Assembly: GCA_958496175.1 (NCBI GenBank)
Contig: OY292274.1
Location: 53,702,630-53,766,629 of the forward strand
DNA from: Sisyra terminalis
Lineage: Eukaryota > Arthropoda > Insecta > Neuroptera > Sisyridae
DNA length: 64,000 nt
Reading direction: 5' to 3'
Shown here piece after piece: positions 12,065 through 25,216 of the stretch; position 1 is the stretch's first letter, and every line of letters starts with the position of its first letter. Both the position numbers and the translations under genes were made by a program. Below the pieces are notes generated by a model. The model saw only the letters and a program-made list of their open reading frames with translations, was not told the DNA's origin and did no database searches.

Positions 12065-15000
12065 TCATGATGATTCTTCGTTCTTTTCTTGCTCATCTGC
12101 TAATGGTTCTCGATTTGAATGTGTTGCTAAAAATAAAACAGAATTATTAAACTACTGAACTATTTTTTATGAAAAGAAAATATATTTTTTTTACTTTTCT
12201 TTAATAGTAAGGTATCAATAACTGCGATTGGTATTTCAAACGTTAAGGTCCATACGACTGCAATCAATAAACTAATTACCAATGTTCCCAGGAAGGAATA
12301 AAACTGAAATTAAAAAAAAAAAATACAAAAACATTATCTTAATTTCAATTGTTTGCAATAATTCTATGCTAAAATTTTAGTAGAAGTTGGTGAAAAGCAG
12401 GTACATAATTCCATGAGTATTTATGGTCTTACAAAAAAAAAAAATAATATAACCAAAACTATTTTATTTTCTTAAAAAATAATTTTATACTTAGACATTT
12501 TGCAACTCTTTAGTACATAGACTTAATAAAGACTATTAATAACTAAGCATCAAATATGTAAGTAAAACAAATGTTTTTAATTCTTATGAAAAGGTGTTTA
12601 TATTTACCAATTACCTATATATTTTAATAATTTATTAATATTTAGAGAAACATTATCGCATGGATATTTAATTGTAAAGATTAACTTTTATATAAAATTT
12701 TTAAGCATAAATACTATTAATGTCGTTAAAATTATTTTTCATAATTTAAACGTTAAGATTTAAAAAATTAAACGTTGTAATTGAATAAAAGGGAGGTTTC
12801 TCTATTAAACACTTTACTAGCTATCTTACTAGCTACAATTAGGCTAACTTTACAATATTAATAATATTGAATTCTAATAATACTTTCTGACTGTAAAATT
12901 TCATAAAATTAACAAAATCCTAGCGCATTTTGAGAAATGAAAGAAAAATGTACCCTTCGTGAAAATGCACAAAATTTGAACTATTCCTGGGTTTGGAATA
13001 CCTAGTGGTATATAAATTCCGCTTTTCTCTGAATATGCATTTTTTTCATATCCCATTTCATATATTGAACCATATATTTCTACATGCAGATTTGGTAAAA
13101 TACATAATCTGTTTCCCTATGTTGTTAATTGGACGCTTTATTTTTGGAACAAAACTTCAAAATGCATAAGTTTGTATTTTACCATTGTAAAATTTAAAAA
13201 TTTATAAAAATAAAAGAAAATTTGTCGTTAAAAACGTTTGTATTAGTTTAAATTCTTTACTTTCAAAAACTTACGACATCAACATTAGAAAAATATCCTG
13301 GCGTTCGAATAGTTCCTGTTCTCATACTCAATAGTGTGAAATGCGTTAAATACATAGAATAAGTCAATCGGCCCAACACTTGCAATGTTGGTAAACATAA
13401 AATTGTATTAACAGGACCTAAAAATTTATTACGTTAGAAAATTTTCAGAATTTTATATAAAATTGTTTTCGGTTTTACCTCCATAACCATGAGTACAAGC
13501 TACAACAATCCAAAAAAGGCAAACGCTCCATACAACTCGATGAAAACCGACAAACATGGAACTGTATATACGATTGTAATGGTAGCCTGGTTGCACAGTT
13601 GGATAAATTCCAAAAACAATATATAACATTACTATTGCTGTTAAAATCCAAAACAAGCCTACAAGATACTAAAACATAAATATTAAAATCATAAAGCCAT
13701 AAGGCGGATAAATCATAAGCAATCTTTAAACCAACTTTATTAATGTTTAATCTTTGGGTTTTCGTTTTGTAAAGAAAATATCCTAGAGCAAGTCCTATGA
13801 TCCATGTCGCAGCTCGTGAAGGAGTAAAAACATAATATTTAGTAAGTGAGTTGGGATTCGTTAACATCCTACAAAAAAAAAAAAACAAGTTATAAACCGT
13901 TGTCCTTTTTTGCCAAAAACTAGGATGTCAGAAATGTCTCCACTTTAAATCCTTCCTTTTGGTTAAAAATTCAATTTTATGGGTTATATCGGAATCTCCT
14001 GATTTTTTGTGCAAAAGGATCTGTTTTAATTTTAGACAGTTAAGTTTGACCTAAGTACTACCCTGTTGAGTAAATATTTATTTTGTGTGCTTTAAATTTA
14101 ACAATCAGAAATTGGCTTTTTACGTATTAGGATTTATTTAAATGCAATTCTTACTGTTGAGAAAACGACATTGGAAATTCATAGTAATAAGCCACCCCCA
14201 ACGGTATAGCAGTAAAGACAGCGACTAAGGTTCCAAATATATGAAAAGCATATTCATGCCATTTTCCGATTGATAATAAAATCAATGGAGAAATCCAATA
14301 CAGTTGGGTATCAACTTGCAAGTACCATGTTACTGGAAGACACTAAAGAAATATTTATATTACAATATTAGTGAAATTTAATTTATTGATTAGTAAATGT
14401 TTACCATGTCTGTAGGATTTACAAAATTTTGAATATATAGTAACGATGCCCACCACCATTTAATGCAAGGCTCTTTCGATACTTCATCTATGTAAGGCCA
14501 TAAAGGCCCGGAACCCATAAACCGCATTATGGTAATATTAAAAATTATAATAGCCAATAAAGCGGGGGTTAGTCTTAAATAAAATGTGAGAATTTATATT
14601 TTCTTATTCATTTATCAAATAAATCTACCTCAAATATCTATGAAGATAAAATAATGGAATATTAAATTTGATTCCTTTATCTTTATTCTTTAAAAATCCA
14701 TACATTAACACGCATCCGCTTAAAAGGAAAAATGTATCTACCGATACAGTGCTACCCATTGTTAGCATTCCTGTCCAAGATCGCATCCACTAAAAATCTA
14801 GAAAATCAGAAATAATTTTTAAGACATTTAAAATAAATTACATTAACAGCGTCAAGCATATTAATATCAGGATTTATAGCTGTAAAAATATATTGATGTC
14901 CAGAAACTATCCACATAATACTCAAAAATCTAAATCCATGTAAACATACAATTTGATCTTGATCGTTGGAAATTTTAATAAGATTTTTAAAGTTTGTGTA

Positions 15001-16010
15001 CCAAGAAAACGAAATCAATAATGCATTGTAATGTTCTGAAAAGATAACAATAAAAGTTATCGGAATTGTTTCGAAATTTAATTTAGGGTCATTATAAAGT
15101 AAATATTTACCTTTGTTTGATTGATAAATAAAAATATCAAAGACAGTACTTGCTAACATAATCCAAGCCAAAGATAAAGCGATTATTCTAAAATTTTATT
15201 GTTGATTATAAAAGCTATGTAAAAAAATAAATAAACTATTACATTACAACCCAGTCGCTAAATCGAAATACGGTATTTGTTTTTATTTGACATTGACTTT
15301 CTTCTACAACAAATTTAGTTGAATTTGAAAATTGCATGAAGCTATTTAAATGAGTTTCCACATCCTTAGCTGTACAACCGTCTGGTACACAAATAGACCA
15401 TCGAAATCCAGGAGTCATTCCAATTGGGTTTATAAGCGACGAATTTGGTTGGGAGATATTAACTCCGATTATCTTAAAAATTATAAATTATATTGAAATG
15501 TTAACACTGAAAATTACTGGTTCAGTATTTACATCAGGCAGTATCAATTGATTCATCAAATTGATTGCAGTCAAACAATATTTTCCTTGTACATTATCTG
15601 ATGTTTTAGAAAAAACATTTATGCATTGATCAAAAGAGCCAAGTTCATATAAATTCAAAGAAAAAATTCCAGATTGAAGCTTCGATGACGCATCCAACAC
15701 TTTAAAAGTTAATTAAAATATAAAAAGAATTTTACATGTGCATAGAAATTTAATTGTTGGAACTCTTACTTTTTAAGGCCCATGGTTCTTTTTCGATGAG
15801 AGCATTTTTGTAGAAAATACTTTGGTTGTAACATGTAGAACTCACATTTGGTGAAGAAATAGTGTAGAAATTTAAAATCTCATTTATAACAATATAAGGA
15901 AATACGGGTTGCACATTTGAGAAATTAAGATTCAAATCATTTAAATCAAACGTTGCACTACAAAATTGGAATATAGAAATAAGTGGTACAATTGTTTTCA
16001 ACAACATCAT
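12065..16010 (-). CDS. nrf-6-like: NRF-6-like (nose resistant to fluoxetine) acyltransferase-3 membrane protein, 12 exons
   Basis: Exons on the minus strand: 16010-15770, 15699-15518, 15472-15243, 15187-14842, 14789-14629, 14573-14405, 14342-14155, 13868-13736, 13668-13479, 13417-13275, 12303-12195, 12126-12065. Every junction keeps phase, giving 717 aa. A signal peptide (residues 1-20) leads a cysteine-containing NRF domain with the ALKMLDASSK and FDQC-N blocks. From about residue 299 comes the acyltransferase-3 fold: CLHGFRFLSIMWIVSGHQY (conserved His), SVDTFFLLSG, YLHRYLRLTPALL, CLPVTWYLQVDTQLYWISP, IYPTVQPG, HRVVWS, ACTHGYGG, RLTYSMYLTH and a final helix ending EIP. About ten or more hydrophobic segments are present. 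The tail is acidic (DEQEKNEESS). Family members act in lipid transport or modification in gut and yolk; the substrate is unknown. The intron at 13669-13735 uses a weak GTTGGT donor, so that junction is least certain. Confidence 0.92.
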
Positions 16011-18395
16011 GCAAGCAACTATCCTAATTCATAATCAAATAATAACTGAGAAGAAATTATTTTAAATCATAGTTAACCGTTATCTAAAAAGCTACACAAA
16101 TAAAAATGATATTGGTACAAATCTATGATATTGAATTCACTTGTATTTCAAGTTATTTATCTTAATAAAATATGACCAAATATTTGGTTTATTACTTATC
16201 TATTGTTTCTAATTATTGAGTTTATATTTTTGAAGTTAATTGCTGCATTTTAGTAGCACATTAAATAAAGGATAAAAATAAGGAACTTGAGATAGAACAA
16301 TATAATCATGTAGTTTGTGAGTTAAAAAATATTGTATGCATCAAGATCTATTTTATTATGATTGGGAGTACAATTTAATTATCTAATTTAATGAATCTAA
16401 ATTATCTTTATTTTAAACAAAAGTAATATACTTTCAGTATTTGTTTAAATACATAGCTTTAGCTTCCACCACTTCATCCAAAATATTATTATATAGGTGA
16501 TTTTCATCAAATTCCGAAATTAGGTACAAAAAAAAATTGTAAAATTTTTTTTTACAAATTTGTTTTTTTTTTTATCACATTTGTAGTATTTGCATAACCA
16601 GATTTTACCAATATAGTGGTCTCCAGAATATACGTATTTTAGACGAATTTTATAGATGATTTATAATTTTGAGAGTGAGGAAATGGTTTTTATAGGTCAT
16701 ACCGTCATTTAATCGTATATGTTACTGTTTGATATAGAGCAAAAGTTTGGGACCTAACAGTATTATTGTTACTTTAATAGAATACTCTGTAAAGTGTTAT
16801 TTAGTGTCCTGTTCGTCAAAATGAACTACCTACTTGTATCTCTAAATTATACTTACTGCAATAATTATCACTAAAGTCAATATAAATTATGTTCTCATCT
16901 TTAAACAGCAAAAAACGATAGATTATATTAAAAGACATTACCTTCTATATTGTCATTCCCCTGTTTCAATTTTAAATGAGGAAGTGACGGTCAGGAAATG
17001 AAGAAATGAAGGATAACTTCAAAAATCTTATAACTTACATAAACTTTTGTTACATCTGAATTTTTGTGTAAGTTTATTGTCTCTGACAACCTACTTTACT
17101 GTGCAATTATTATTAAGATATGGTAAATATCTCTATTTTTCTTCAATGTGAGGAAATGACAACTGAAAATGTAATCTTGATACTCTAACACGTGTAAGAT
17201 GATTTAAACGACTTAAATATGTGAAATAATTGATAGTATTGCCAACAATTAAAAACCAATGAAAGCTTTTATGAACGATTGCAGATGCGTTCATATATCG
17301 ACGGTTACTAAAGATGTGACGGAATGTTTTTTTTTTATGACTCATGTAAAAATATATTTAATAACGCTGTTTCTTATTTTTCATTCCAAACTTGAAAGAT
17401 TTTTGAAAATCGAGTCAAATTCGTAACCAATTTTTTTGAAAAATTTTTGATTTAAAAGTTCAAAAATGTGCTAATCTTAAATTTGGAACATAGTGAGGGA
17501 ATGATTTTAAGGATACTATTTATTTAATATTCTTTATAGATATTCATATGGTTCAAAATTTATAACCAATACTATTAGCCTAAGTAATGTTATATTCAAG
17601 GAAAAAATACCATCATAGGTCATCTAGATTTTTGTAAAAACAGAAATAAGAAAAATTTCGAGATTTCATGAGAATTACCTATCTATGTTCTCATAATTAT
17701 TTTTTTTTAAAAAATATGCTTATACATACCTACCTATTTTATTTAGGTTGTTCTCCAAATTAGTTCGCCTTCAATATAAACAGCTAATTCACATTTTATC
17801 TTTTGTGTTGCAATTATTGTAATCTTTAAGTGTTACAAGTACTGTGGTGCATAATGCCTATAAAATTAACACAACAAAAATAATAAAAACTCATCAAATT
17901 ACATAAATTAAGCTTAGGTTTGAAAATAAGTTTTTAATATAACAAACGTACTTACTTAAGGATTATTGAAGATATTATTTAAGAATCATTGTTGACTATT
18001 TTAATTTATGTTATAGACTTGAAGTTTAAATTCTTCAGGACTAACGAAAAAAATGTTTTTTTTTTTTTACTTATTTCTCAGAATATATTCAAAAATATAT
18101 TTATTGTACACAATTAAAATGATAACTTTTAATGGAAATAAATAATTTTAAAAAAATGCTACTTTTTCTATCAGCATATTTATATCGCACATTGGCAACA
18201 TATTATGATAATTTTTAATATACTATGATTTTAATACATAGTTAACCACCATACTCACACATACTATAGATACTTCATTTTATAAAATAAAATTTTAAAC
18301 GATTAAATAGACAACATATTTTTAATACAAGCAATAAAAATACATATAAATCGCAACGATTGTTGTAAAATTAAAATTATTTCAAAAGTTTAGTT
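16011..18395. other. Divergent intergenic region
   Basis: Lies between the start of the minus-strand NRF-6-like gene and the plus-strand SEC61 gamma promoter. It is very AT-rich. A short motif like GAGGAAATGA recurs loosely near 16675, 16980, 17150 and 17495, without clear longer repeats. I see no gene. Confidence 0.5.
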
Positions 18396-18600
18396 GCATA
18401 GATGGCAGCATTTGCACATATTTATACGGAAGTACGTCATTGACGTCACTCCACGCCACTAGCCCCACTAGCCGCCGATGTTGATACGTGGACAAGTAAA
18501 TTTACACGACAGCGCAGATGGCAGCATTATCGTATGTCATCATAACACCGCTTTATAGACGTGATCGACGTGACAATTCCAAAGCCGTTTAATTTCGTGT
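18396..18600 (+). promoter_or_regulatory. SEC61 gamma promoter with CRE, ACGTG and repeated GGCAGCA boxes
   Basis: This is the most GC-rich stretch near the gene. It holds a consensus CRE TGACGTCA (18441-18448), an ETS-like CGGAAGT just before it, ACGTGG (18486-18491), two GACGTG cores (18558-18563, 18567-18572), and an exact 12-bp direct repeat AGATGGCAGCAT (18400-18411, 18516-18527). ACGTG cores are the heart of XBP1/ATF6 sites, which drive translocon genes in the unfolded protein response; their use here is inferred. TTTATAG at 18553 is a weak TATA candidate. Confidence 0.6.
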
Positions 18601-18772
18601 GTGAAATATATTTGTTTTACCCTCCTAAATTAAAGCTTCATTCAAAGAAATCTATTACATTTGCCTACTGGTAAGATAAATTGCATTTTTCACTACACAA
18701 ATAATATATACTTAGTGTATTTCAATTTTAATTAAAATGATTCCTCTTAACAGCTTCGAAGGAAATCTCAAC

Positions 18773-19201
<429 letters not shown>

Positions 19202-19828
19202 TTATGATGAGTTTTATAATTCAATTTATTATATATTTATCCATTTCCATTATCTATTTGTAATAATTGACATAAACATAAAAAAATCATCCATGGTTTG
19301 TATTTTCTAAAAAATATATATTATTTAATTGTGATAGTTTTTATTTTCTTTTAATTTTACGTAAATATATAATTACTAGCATTGATATTGAGCATCTGTA
19401 TGGATTAAATTATGCTTTCACATTGAGATTAATCATTAAGTTGTTGAAGAAGTAGTTTATACTGTTTTATTAAATAATATATTATTTCTATTCTTATCAT
19501 TATATATTCCAATTTTGTGTGCAATTAATGCAGTAAAGTATACGCTGAGTGGATGACTAAGGTTAAATCGGGCCCTAGACAACATTGTAATTCCGGGCCA
19601 ATATCAATCATCAACTCGGCATAATTTGGATACATTTCAGTAATAATTATGAATATCACGTTTTTCAAGTAAATAAAAATAAAATAAAGATCTTATATTT
19701 GGGCTCCAAAAATTACGGGCCTAAAACTTGTGCCTAGGTCTTAGTCCGCCCCTGTATCTTGAGTATTGATTTAATTGTCCTAATACTTAAGTTATAGGAA
19801 CTTAGTATGTGACACAAGTGTACTAATA
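19202..19828. other. SEC61 gamma 3' flank
   Basis: The SEC61 gamma 3' UTR and intergenic DNA. No canonical AATAAA is seen close to the stop. No other feature seen. Confidence 0.45.
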
Positions 19829-19955
19829 TTAGTAGCCGAGTGGTTAAGGTGGCCGCTCAAATTAGGTAGGTACCGGGTTCGATTCTCGTATCGAGTAAAT
19901 TTTGTATATTTCTGTGGGCAGTTGTTAAGTGACAATAAATCACAACAATAACAAG
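19829..19955 (+). mobile_element. tRNA-derived SINE, copy C (internally deleted body)
   Basis: The tRNA head is well kept: box A TAGCCGAGTGG and box B GGTTCGATTC with TATCGAGTAAATTTT after it. The body lacks the CTCGATAACGG and CCCTAGAGTCGC blocks and goes straight to a tail like AAGTGACAATAAATCACAACAATAACA. It is a short subfamily or a deletion copy. Confidence 0.7.
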
Positions 19956-20109
19956 TAAATATACATCACGAATCGTGAAGTAAAATCCTAACAAAATTTT
20001 TGATTTTAATTAGTTTAAGTCAGATCAAGTTTTACAAACCGTTAATACGACCTTATAAAGTCATCCTTTAAAAACAAATAATTTTAAACAAAATTGTGTA
20101 TCTAATTTT

Positions 20110-20775
20110 AGCTCCTTGGATTTCAATCAAAATAAACCATCCCTTATGTCCTTATTTTGCCGTTGAAAATTGTCCTTTTTGAAATGGAATTGAGTAATCC
20201 TGTTACCCATAGGACAAAAGTTTTTATGAATTACAATTCCCTCAAAGGTTTTGATTCAGAATCTGAAATATTTTTAGCCGGTATCATTAAGCATGATTCA
20301 AAAAATAATATTCAATTCGTTTTAAGGAAAATAAACCATCCATCATACCCCTAATTTGAAATTGAAAATTGTCCTTTTTGAAACTTTGAAATTGAATTGT
20401 GGTTATCCTGTTGCACACAGGACGAAAATTTTTTCCCATTACAATACACTTAATGGCCTTATTTGATAATACCTTGAGAAAACTAGACCTCATTATAAAA
20501 ACCCACCCCCCGAAAAGGCTCAATTTCAGTCCAAATTTATCGCATGTAATTCTCCCTAATTTCCCGTTTTGATTCCCCGGCCATATATCTCGTAAATGTA
20601 AAATATTTTTAGTCGGTACCATTAAAGAAGATTCAAGCAAAAATAATAAATTCATTTAAAAGAAAATAAACCAACCCTTATACCCCTAATTTATCAATTG
20701 AAAATTGTCCTTTTTGAAACTTTGAAACTGAACTCTAGTTATTCTGTTGCACACAGGACAAAAATATGTACTTTA
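20110..20775. repeat. Three-unit diverged tandem repeat
   Basis: A block containing AAATAAACCATCC, then TTGAAAATTGTCCTTTTTGAAA, then ATCCTGTTGCACACAGGAC recurs three times, starting near 20130, 20330 and 20665. The spacings of about 200 and 335 bp mean the second unit holds roughly 135 bp of extra sequence. A linking block with TATTTTTAGYCGGTA and GATTCAA is shared. Open frames here on either strand are by-products. Confidence 0.75.
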
Positions 20776-23700
20776 ATGAAGACAGCAAATAAAAACATAA
20801 AAAAAATAAAAAAGTAAGAAATTTATTAGAGCATTTTCAGAATATAAAAGCAGTACATTTTTCACGTGAATACATTTTTTTTAATATTCATTGGAATTGT
20901 TCATGTTAATAAAAATTATAAAACCATGTGTTTTATTGTTGGCTATTAATTCAAAAAGCTTGAAATGCTCATTTATAAGTTAAACAGTAGTGTGCGCTAT
21001 TGCTCACATTTTGTCTGTTCTAAACAGGTACATATATGGCTGTACTATAAAAACTGTAAAATTTTACATACACAATATTATAACAACGTATAAGCTATTT
21101 CTTATACATTAATGATACATTTTATATAACAAACTTATTTAAGTTTATTTTTCCAAAAAGTACAAAGAATTTTTTTAACAATAACGATAACAATATCTAA
21201 AAATGTTTTTTCTTTTATAAAAAATCCTTTTCACGGAAAGACAAAAATTGCTTTGCGAGTATTATTTAATTGCATAAGCCTACGAATAATGTATGGTATT
21301 TAAAGTTTTACTCATTGTAAAAGGATAAATTAAATATTCAAAAAAATCGGATCTACTCAACAGTATTAAAAAGGAAATATTTCTTTTTACCTACAACAAG
21401 TTATATTTTCATATTATTGGCGCTTGCAAAGTAAAAAAGCCATTTGTGTGTTAAACAAATATTATTTCTTACATAAAAAACATTAGAAGTAATAACAAAC
21501 TTAAAATATTATGTATTTATGAAATGGGAATGTTTAATTGGTAAATTAAAATCATAACATTTAACTTCTTTTAGTAAGCCCATTCGAAATAGCAAAATGC
21601 ACTTTATAGATAAAAAACAGTAGGTACTTCCTCCAAATTACAAAGTCAAGACTTTATGTTTTACCGGTTGAACCTCTGCCCTTGTTGCAACAAAATAATA
21701 GTTTTAGAACTTTAATATCTCCCCAAAAATTAATATCCGACTCCGATAATTCCGAAATAATTCACGTCATATTTTATTAAGATCCAGTCAAACTTAATAA
21801 ACACCAGTTGGAATAAGTCTTCTATTGTATAAGTAACTTTATATAAAGGCATTTACAAAAATTATCCACCATTTAAAATGACGCTAGTTTATCATAAGAT
21901 TCATTAACAGCTGCTTTCGATACCCTAAAAGATATTAAAACTTTTATTGTTGTCGCAACAATGATCACCTAAATAAAAGCCTTGACTACGTTATTTAGAG
22001 TTATAGAAATAGAGTCCCAGATTTTTAAGAAAATCCAAGAACATAATTTTTTTTGAGTGAAATTTGCTAGGTAGACTGGGCTGTAGAAGTGGATTGCAAT
22101 TTAAAAAGTTTTATATCATATTCATACTTTGTACGCTTTATTCAATGCCAGCTCAAGGTACTATTTGCAAATATGCTAAAAGTACTTGTCAAGGCACTTT
22201 TTTAGTTAAAAATTAAAAAAACTTATATTAAAATATTCAAAAGTACTACAGTTTAACATGCTTTTTTAATAAATTTTAAATGGTTTCTTTCGGATAGTAA
22301 AATTCGTAAGGCCGGCATTATCTTAATATGATTTCATGCAAATTTCAAGGAGATTCTTCTTTAAAAAAACGAAATTTAATTATCTATTTTGAATTGAATA
22401 ATGATAAGTTTAATGATGCGTTTCAGAAATTGTTAAATAAATTTTATATCCTACGAGTATAGTAGATATATTTAATTAGGTACATAGTTTGGCAAACATT
22501 CCGACGGAAATCACAAAATATATTCTGGAAATATACAGGTTCCATTAAAAAATTTTCTCAAGATGTAAGTGTTATTGGAAATTATTTGATTTTTTATAAA
22601 AACACTACGATAAATATCAATTTCTCATTATTTTAAAACAATTAAAATGTATAGTCATAGTTTAAAGTTCACATGAAAGAGATTTTCCTTTCAAAATCTT
22701 TATGGGTTTCATGTTTTACAATACATAAAACAAAACCAGATTTTCTACATTACATATTAACAATGCATTCAAAATTTGTCCTATAACCAATTTAATCAAT
22801 ATCATTGATAATATTCGAATGTTATCTGTGAATACTCTACGTATTACAAAAGCAAATTTAATATTTATTTCATGCTTATTGAAATTAACGAATGTGTTTT
22901 ACTGATTACTTAATTTCTTAATTATAATAACAATAAAATGAGAAAGAAATCGAAAACTATATTTTATTTTATACCACATTATGACTGGAAAACATATTCT
23001 ATAACTTATCAACAGTAACTAATATTGTAAATATACACTTAATAAAAGTAAGCAATTAAAAAGCATTTTATATCGAAGAACTGAGCTATCCTAAGAATAA
23101 TCTTCGATTTTATCACTAGTCGAATCATTTTAGAAACAACTTTAAATCCAAGAGGATTAAAAATATACAAAAATAATAACCACTGTATTGAAAAGCGACT
23201 TTTTTAAATAAAAATATCTAATTTATAAAGGAAGTATATATGGTTAAAATATTTTAAATACATAATACTAAAAATATACACGTATATATAGTAAATATTT
23301 TTACGTAAGTAAACTTTATAATAAAATGAAAATCGATTGTACAACATATAATAAATATAAAGCTCAAAATGAAAAACGGAAACAAAAAGCCTAAACTCAT
23401 GTACCTATAGACAAACAGGAGCTGACGAATTGTAATTTTGCAAATAGTACAATTAAAGTATAGATTTACGTTATTGTATATGGTTCGTCCCATTCGTGTA
23501 ATCAACCATTCCGTAGAAAAGAGCTTTTTTGTCAATGCTTTTTGAAATATATTTTTAGCATATATTCCTTGTTTCCCCAAATCCCGCAATAAACATCAGT
23601 TTAGAGGCCTTTTTTTACGAAATGATCAATTTCTGAAACTTTCCGTGAAATAATCAAAAACTCCTTTGCTCTTCAATTTGTGTATTCGTAATTCACGTAA

Positions 23701-23962
23701 AACGAGGAAAAGTCGTTCAAAACAATTCAATACTATTACAAAATCCATAGTTGTGCTTGAAAATATATCTCGTTTTTTTATTATTTAGTATTTGATAAGT
23801 TGTTTCTGAAGAACAAGCTAAGTTTTAGCAGAGATAGAAACTACCTATTCTCTGTTTTTGGGTTTTGAAGATACTTACGGTACATAAGTTTCTGCTTTTT
23901 GTCTCTAATTTTCATTGTTGTAATATAGGTTTTATTCTTAAAAGGCAAAAACTAAATAAATA
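20776..23962. other. Intergenic / Atf3 3' flank
   Basis: Convergent side of SEC61 gamma and Atf3. The part near 23.9 kb is the Atf3 3' UTR; on the minus strand AATAAA occurs at plus 23777-23782, about 180 nt past the stop. The rest is AT-rich, with no supportable gene. Confidence 0.45.
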
Positions 23963-25216
23963 CTACGCCATACAGCCATTATCGAGACCGTTTGATGAGA
24001 AATGAGATTGACCTCCTGTTGTATCTTGTTCGTGGCAATTCATAGATGAATTATAAGTATTGGAATATGAGTCAACAGGTGAAGTTACCATAATACTTGG
24101 TCTTGAATACTGATGAGGATGGTGATGAGAACGATGAGGATTATTTTCGTTGTTATAGTTAAGTGGAATGTCACTGTTAGTACTAGTTCTAACCGTATAA
24201 GCATTGTTAATTAAGGACGGTGAAACACTAGGATCAGATTGTATTAATGGAGAAACCCTTTTAATGTCCTCCGTGTGCGTCGTATTATATAAAATTTCAT
24301 TAACATCACTTGCTGAAGATGTTCCTAATAAATGGTAACTATTTTCATTTTCAGACTGATTTTGATTGTTATTGTTATTGTTAAAGTGTCTGGATTGTTG
24401 AGTATGATGCAAATGTTCACCGTTTTGTTTAACACAACCCGGCGAATGCAAAGACAACATATCAACCAAACGACGTCGTTGAGTTTCTAGTTCTTGAATT
24501 TGGGTTTTCAATTCGATATTTTGGGTTTCTAAAGTTTCTGACTCCTGAACTAAATTAACAGTTTTTTCTCGTTTTTTTAAACGACACTTGGTTGCGGCGA
24601 TTTTATTTCTTTCACGCCGTCTTCGTCGACGTTCTTCATCTTCAGGAGTCAACTGCAAAAATTTTAAATCATTAGACAATTTCATGGTTTTACCATATGT
24701 GTTACTTACTCCTTGGTTCGGTGAAAACATACTCTCGTAATCTTCTTCTTCGCTTCCGGTGATTTCGCCCTTTATATTCGCAATGGCCATGAATTTAGGT
24801 TTTTTATTATTTAAAGAATCTAAATCGAGCAAATCACCCGAATCGGCCGAATATTTTCGTTTCGATTGTATCGAGAGTTTGAGTCCGGCTTTAATTAGTT
24901 GCGAACACGTGTGTTGTACACTAGGTGGTGATGTTGGTGATTCTAATTGACTTCCTCCTGAACTGCTACATGAGTCGTTATTTATCGAAGAAGATATCAT
25001 GGATGAAGTGTTGATATTTTTTGTATCTACCCCTCCAGAATTTCCACTTGAATCACTATTTCTTGCTGCATTAAAGTTAAATCCATCTAATGGGTTCGTC
25101 ATGGCTATCAAAGAGTTTAAAATTTCAGGAGTACGTGGTGTGGAACATGCACTTTCAACGGCCAGCAAATTGTTGACCGCTGCTGACGTGGACACGTTTA
25201 TGTTTAAATTATACAT
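23963..25216 (-). CDS. Atf3: Atf3, CREB/ATF-family bZIP stress transcription factor
   Basis: The frame from 25216 to 23963 is open throughout, but a 57-nt intron (24709-24653, GTAAGT..CTAAT..TTTTTGCAG) sits in it. Spliced exons 25216-24710 and 24652-23963 give 398 aa. The start MYNLNINVSTSAA and the TPRTPEILNSLIAMTNPLD block look like insect Atf3. The bZIP runs from LTPEDEE (170) through a run of six arginines to NKIAATKCR (185-193), then a zipper with leucines at 203, 210, 217, 224 and 231, exactly every seventh residue. SPGC follows shortly after the zipper. The C-terminal third is rich in Asn, Ser and His. The protein binds ATF/CRE sites as homo- or heterodimers and controls stress, immune and metabolic genes. 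Confidence 0.95.
   Translation of the reverse strand: MYNLNINVSTSAAVNNLLAVESACSTPRTPEILNSLIAMTNPLDGFNFNAARNSDSSGNSGGVDTKNINTSSMISSSINNDSCSSSGGSQLESPTSPPSVQHTCSQLIKAGLKLSIQSKRKYSADSGDLLDLDSLNNKKPKFMAIANIKGEITGSEEEDYESMFSPNQGVSNTYGKTMKLSNDLKFLQLTPEDEERRRRRRERNKIAATKCRLKKREKTVNLVQESETLETQNIELKTQIQELETQRRRLVDMLSLHSPGCVKQNGEHLHHTQQSRHFNNNNNNQNQSENENSYHLLGTSSASDVNEILYNTTHTEDIKRVSPLIQSDPSVSPSLINNAYTVRTSTNSDIPLNYNNENNPHRSHHHPHQYSRPSIMVTSPVDSYSNTYNSSMNCHEQDTTGGQSHFSSNGLDNGCMA
24653..24709 (-). other. 57-nt in-frame intron of Atf3
   Basis: GTAAGT donor, CTAAT branch-like motif about 20 nt from the end, and TTTTTGCAG acceptor. It removes 19 codons with no stop, so splicing or retention both leave an open protein. 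The joined product MFSPNQG/LTPEDEER gives the family's usual lead into the basic region, which favours splicing. Confidence 0.8.

Noticed and set aside
13475..13888. A 137-codon frame as a separate gene
   Set aside because: It is exon 8 of the NRF-6-like gene read through an intron into the wrong frame of exon 9.
18737..18772. In-frame ATG upstream of the SEC61 gamma start, adding 12 residues
   Set aside because: It lies within a leader intron ending in CTTAACAG at 18753; the 68-aa form from 18773 is the exact family length.
20157..20655. Open frames on both strands in the 20 kb repeat
   Set aside because: By-products of the diverged tandem repeat; no domain and not preserved between units.
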